A stretch of DNA of 64,000 nucleotides, from positions 124,001-188,000 of the forward strand of contig JAUYBL010000036.1 in NCBI GenBank assembly GCA_030693065.1, in the 5' to 3' direction. Every line of letters begins with the position of its first letter. Position 1 is the first letter of the stretch. The notes beneath the pieces were generated by a model. The model was not told where the DNA came from and did not search any database. It saw nothing but the letters and a program-made list of their open reading frames with translations. Positions 62,628-64,000 of the stretch are shown here, piece after piece. The DNA comes from Methylococcaceae bacterium. Its GTDB lineage: Bacteria; Pseudomonadota; Gammaproteobacteria; Methylococcales; Methylomonadaceae. Made by a program: the position numbers and the translations under genes.

Positions 62628-63926
62628 CTACTTAACTTCCTTAGTAAATTCACAGCGATCTTTAACTAACTGCGCCGCCGCTGGGTGCCCGATACCTTTG
62701 GCAATTAATGCCACCACTCGGTCATCTTGGTCATAACCGATATGAGCCGCCATCGGATTGGCAAGATCGGTCATACCGAAGGCGTCCATCACTTTGGCGA
62801 TGTTGATATTGATATTGGTAACGGTAGTACACAGTCTTGAGTCAAGATATTTATCAGTGAATCCTGGCGGTATCCCATAACTTAATAAGTCGTTAGGGTC
62901 ACTGAAGGCAATGATTTCAGTTTGTTTAACCATACGTTTGTTGTAATTAGCTCCATTCGGTTGGCAATAAGCCGCATCCTGCCCGACCACTTCAGGCAGT
63001 TCTCTACCCAATTGCAGCATTGGCAACTGATTTGACAGCATATAAATAGGTACATGCTTATTTTGTAGCGCCTGAATTGATTTTTCGGTGATATCCAGCT
63101 TCTTACTTGGATCGGCATATTTATTAACATTAGCCATGATATGGGCGATACGCTGCATACCGTCAATAACGATACGACTACCCAAACTATGAGAAATCAT
63201 TACATAGTCGTCATTGGCAATATGCTTGATATTAGAATCGTTCAGACCGGCGCAGACATGTGAACCGCTCGCGGGAAGATCATCGTAATCACCTGTCGCC
63301 ATCCAGCAAAACGACTGTCCGAACGCCGCTAAAATGGGCTCTCGGCTATGTCCCATATAAATAACCGGGTCAGGACCGGTATCATTGCTGAATTTTTTCA
63401 GCATGGCGTTGATTCTTGCGCGCCGAAAATCGTATTCGCCGGAGGTATCGAATCCCAGCAATTCCTTTTCTTTACGGGTAATTTCCGACCAAGTCAGTTC
63501 ATAAAAAGTCAGGTCTTTACCATTTTCTTCATTAAACAAATGAGTAATTCGTAAATTACCAAGATTCTTACCTGGAACCAACGGTGCGGACAGTTCGATA
63601 TTTTTCTGGCCTTCCGTGCGCATATTTAGGTTTAGTTCCTTGGCTAATTTCTCCAGAAACTGGGTGGTATAACCCGGCACATGATCACCGACGCCATGCA
63701 CGAACAACACCTTGGTTTTACCCTGTTTTTTGACCAGACCTGGTTCTATACCTGTAAAGGACTTGCCCCATACCTGACATTGCCGTGTGTCTTCATTTTC
63801 GGTCTTTTCCAAAAGGGCTTCCGCAACGCCTCTGCCAATCCCCGCGCAGCCGGATAACAGTACGGTGATTACAACAGATGACAATAGCCAGCCGGTTTTT
63901 GGTTTAAAACTAGGTCGTTTCTTCAT
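62628..63926 (-). CDS. alpha/beta-hydrolase lipoprotein
   Basis: 432 residues with signal and lipobox LLSGCAG (about 24-28). Oxyanion region is VLFVHGVGDHVPGY (about 73-86), nucleophile elbow is VMISHSLGSRIVIDG (about 244-258), and a catalytic His is likely in GIGHPAAAQL near the C-terminus. It may hydrolyse a lipid or ester at the inner face of the outer membrane. Confidence 0.75.
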   Translation of the reverse strand: MKKRPSFKPKTGWLLSSVVITVLLSGCAGIGRGVAEALLEKTENEDTRQCQVWGKSFTGIEPGLVKKQGKTKVLFVHGVGDHVPGYTTQFLEKLAKELNLNMRTEGQKNIELSAPLVPGKNLGNLRITHLFNEENGKDLTFYELTWSEITRKEKELLGFDTSGEYDFRRARINAMLKKFSNDTGPDPVIYMGHSREPILAAFGQSFCWMATGDYDDLPASGSHVCAGLNDSNIKHIANDDYVMISHSLGSRIVIDGMQRIAHIMANVNKYADPSKKLDITEKSIQALQNKHVPIYMLSNQLPMLQLGRELPEVVGQDAAYCQPNGANYNKRMVKQTEIIAFSDPNDLLSYGIPPGFTDKYLDSRLCTTVTNININIAKVMDAFGMTDLANPMAAHIGYDQDDRVVALIAKGIGHPAAAQLVKDRCEFTKEVK

Positions 63927-63962
63927 GATTTTTATCCCACTAATTACTGTGTAAGGGCGTTC

Positions 63963-64000
63963 TTAAAATTGAATAGTCATGCGCAAACTGGCTTCAACTG
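63963..64000 (-). CDS. C-terminal end of an outer-membrane barrel protein (partial)
   Basis: The last 11 codons of a leftward gene run off the window edge: VEASLRMTIQF then TAA. A C-terminal aromatic strand ending in Phe is the BAM recognition signal of outer-membrane barrels. The frame suits the neighbouring envelope cluster. Confidence 0.5.
   Translation of the reverse strand, partial: VEASLRMTIQF

Overview
The window reads as the chromosome of a gammaproteobacterium of moderate GC. The order yceD-rpmF-plsX-fabH-fabD-fabG-acpP-fabF-pabC-mltG-tmk-holB, a PBP1b-type synthase, LolA, a split class II ribonucleotide reductase (NrdJa/NrdJb) and a MoxY/MxaY-like sensor kinase would suit a methanotroph-like Methylococcales genome. 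That assignment is inference from gene content, not a search result. No 16S gene or pathway marker in the window settles it.

Layout. 0-9 kb (minus strand): one long fatty-acid / phospholipid / cell-wall operon, with an internal promoter in front of acpP and an attenuator-like hairpin between rpmF and plsX. 9-12.8 kb: nrdJa-nrdJb behind a pair of NrdR-type boxes 31 bp apart. 12.8-17.6 kb: a REP-associated tyrosine transposase (RAYT) with its palindromic repeats, a small RRM protein, an orphan nasS-nasT nitrate-sensing pair and small hypotheticals. 18.2-20.8 kb: a probable two-gene defence cassette (AAA ATPase plus DUF4276 TOPRIM-like protein) and a Phd/RelE-type toxin-antitoxin pair with a perfect 16-bp palindromic operator.

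21.1-33.8 kb is the most unusual region: a roughly 12.6-kb P4-like phage satellite inserted in the 3' end of tRNA-Leu(CAG). It has a P4-type integrase next to the tRNA, duplicated tRNA-end attachment sequences, TTACCCCC arm-type sites at both ends, a split P4-alpha-like primase/helicase, a cluster of TGGTAYAG iterons (probable origin), an Ash-like immunity region, an AlpA-like regulator and an Ogr/Delta zinc-finger activator. Unexpectedly it also carries a short phage tail tape-measure gene coupled to the AlpA gene, a second (P2-type) integrase broken by a homopolymer frameshift, and one unrecognised cargo gene in the interval next to ogr/int where P4 satellites usually carry defence genes. 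No capsid, terminase or other tail genes are present.

33.9-52.4 kb: housekeeping and signalling genes (rarA, lolA, mrcB, a GGDEF/EAL protein, an HDOD protein, a MoxY-type kinase with its LuxR-type regulator, a quinone oxidoreductase, nspC, 5-formyl-THF cyclo-ligase, a metallophosphoesterase, an EF-G with a long structured leader, thiD-thiE). 52.4-64 kb (minus strand): envelope genes, namely an octahaem c-type cytochrome fused to HEAT and TPR repeats, a large MscS-type channel, and a run of exported proteins including a Tat-exported beta-carbonic anhydrase, a DUF4105/Lnb-type protein, outer-membrane barrels and a lipoprotein hydrolase.
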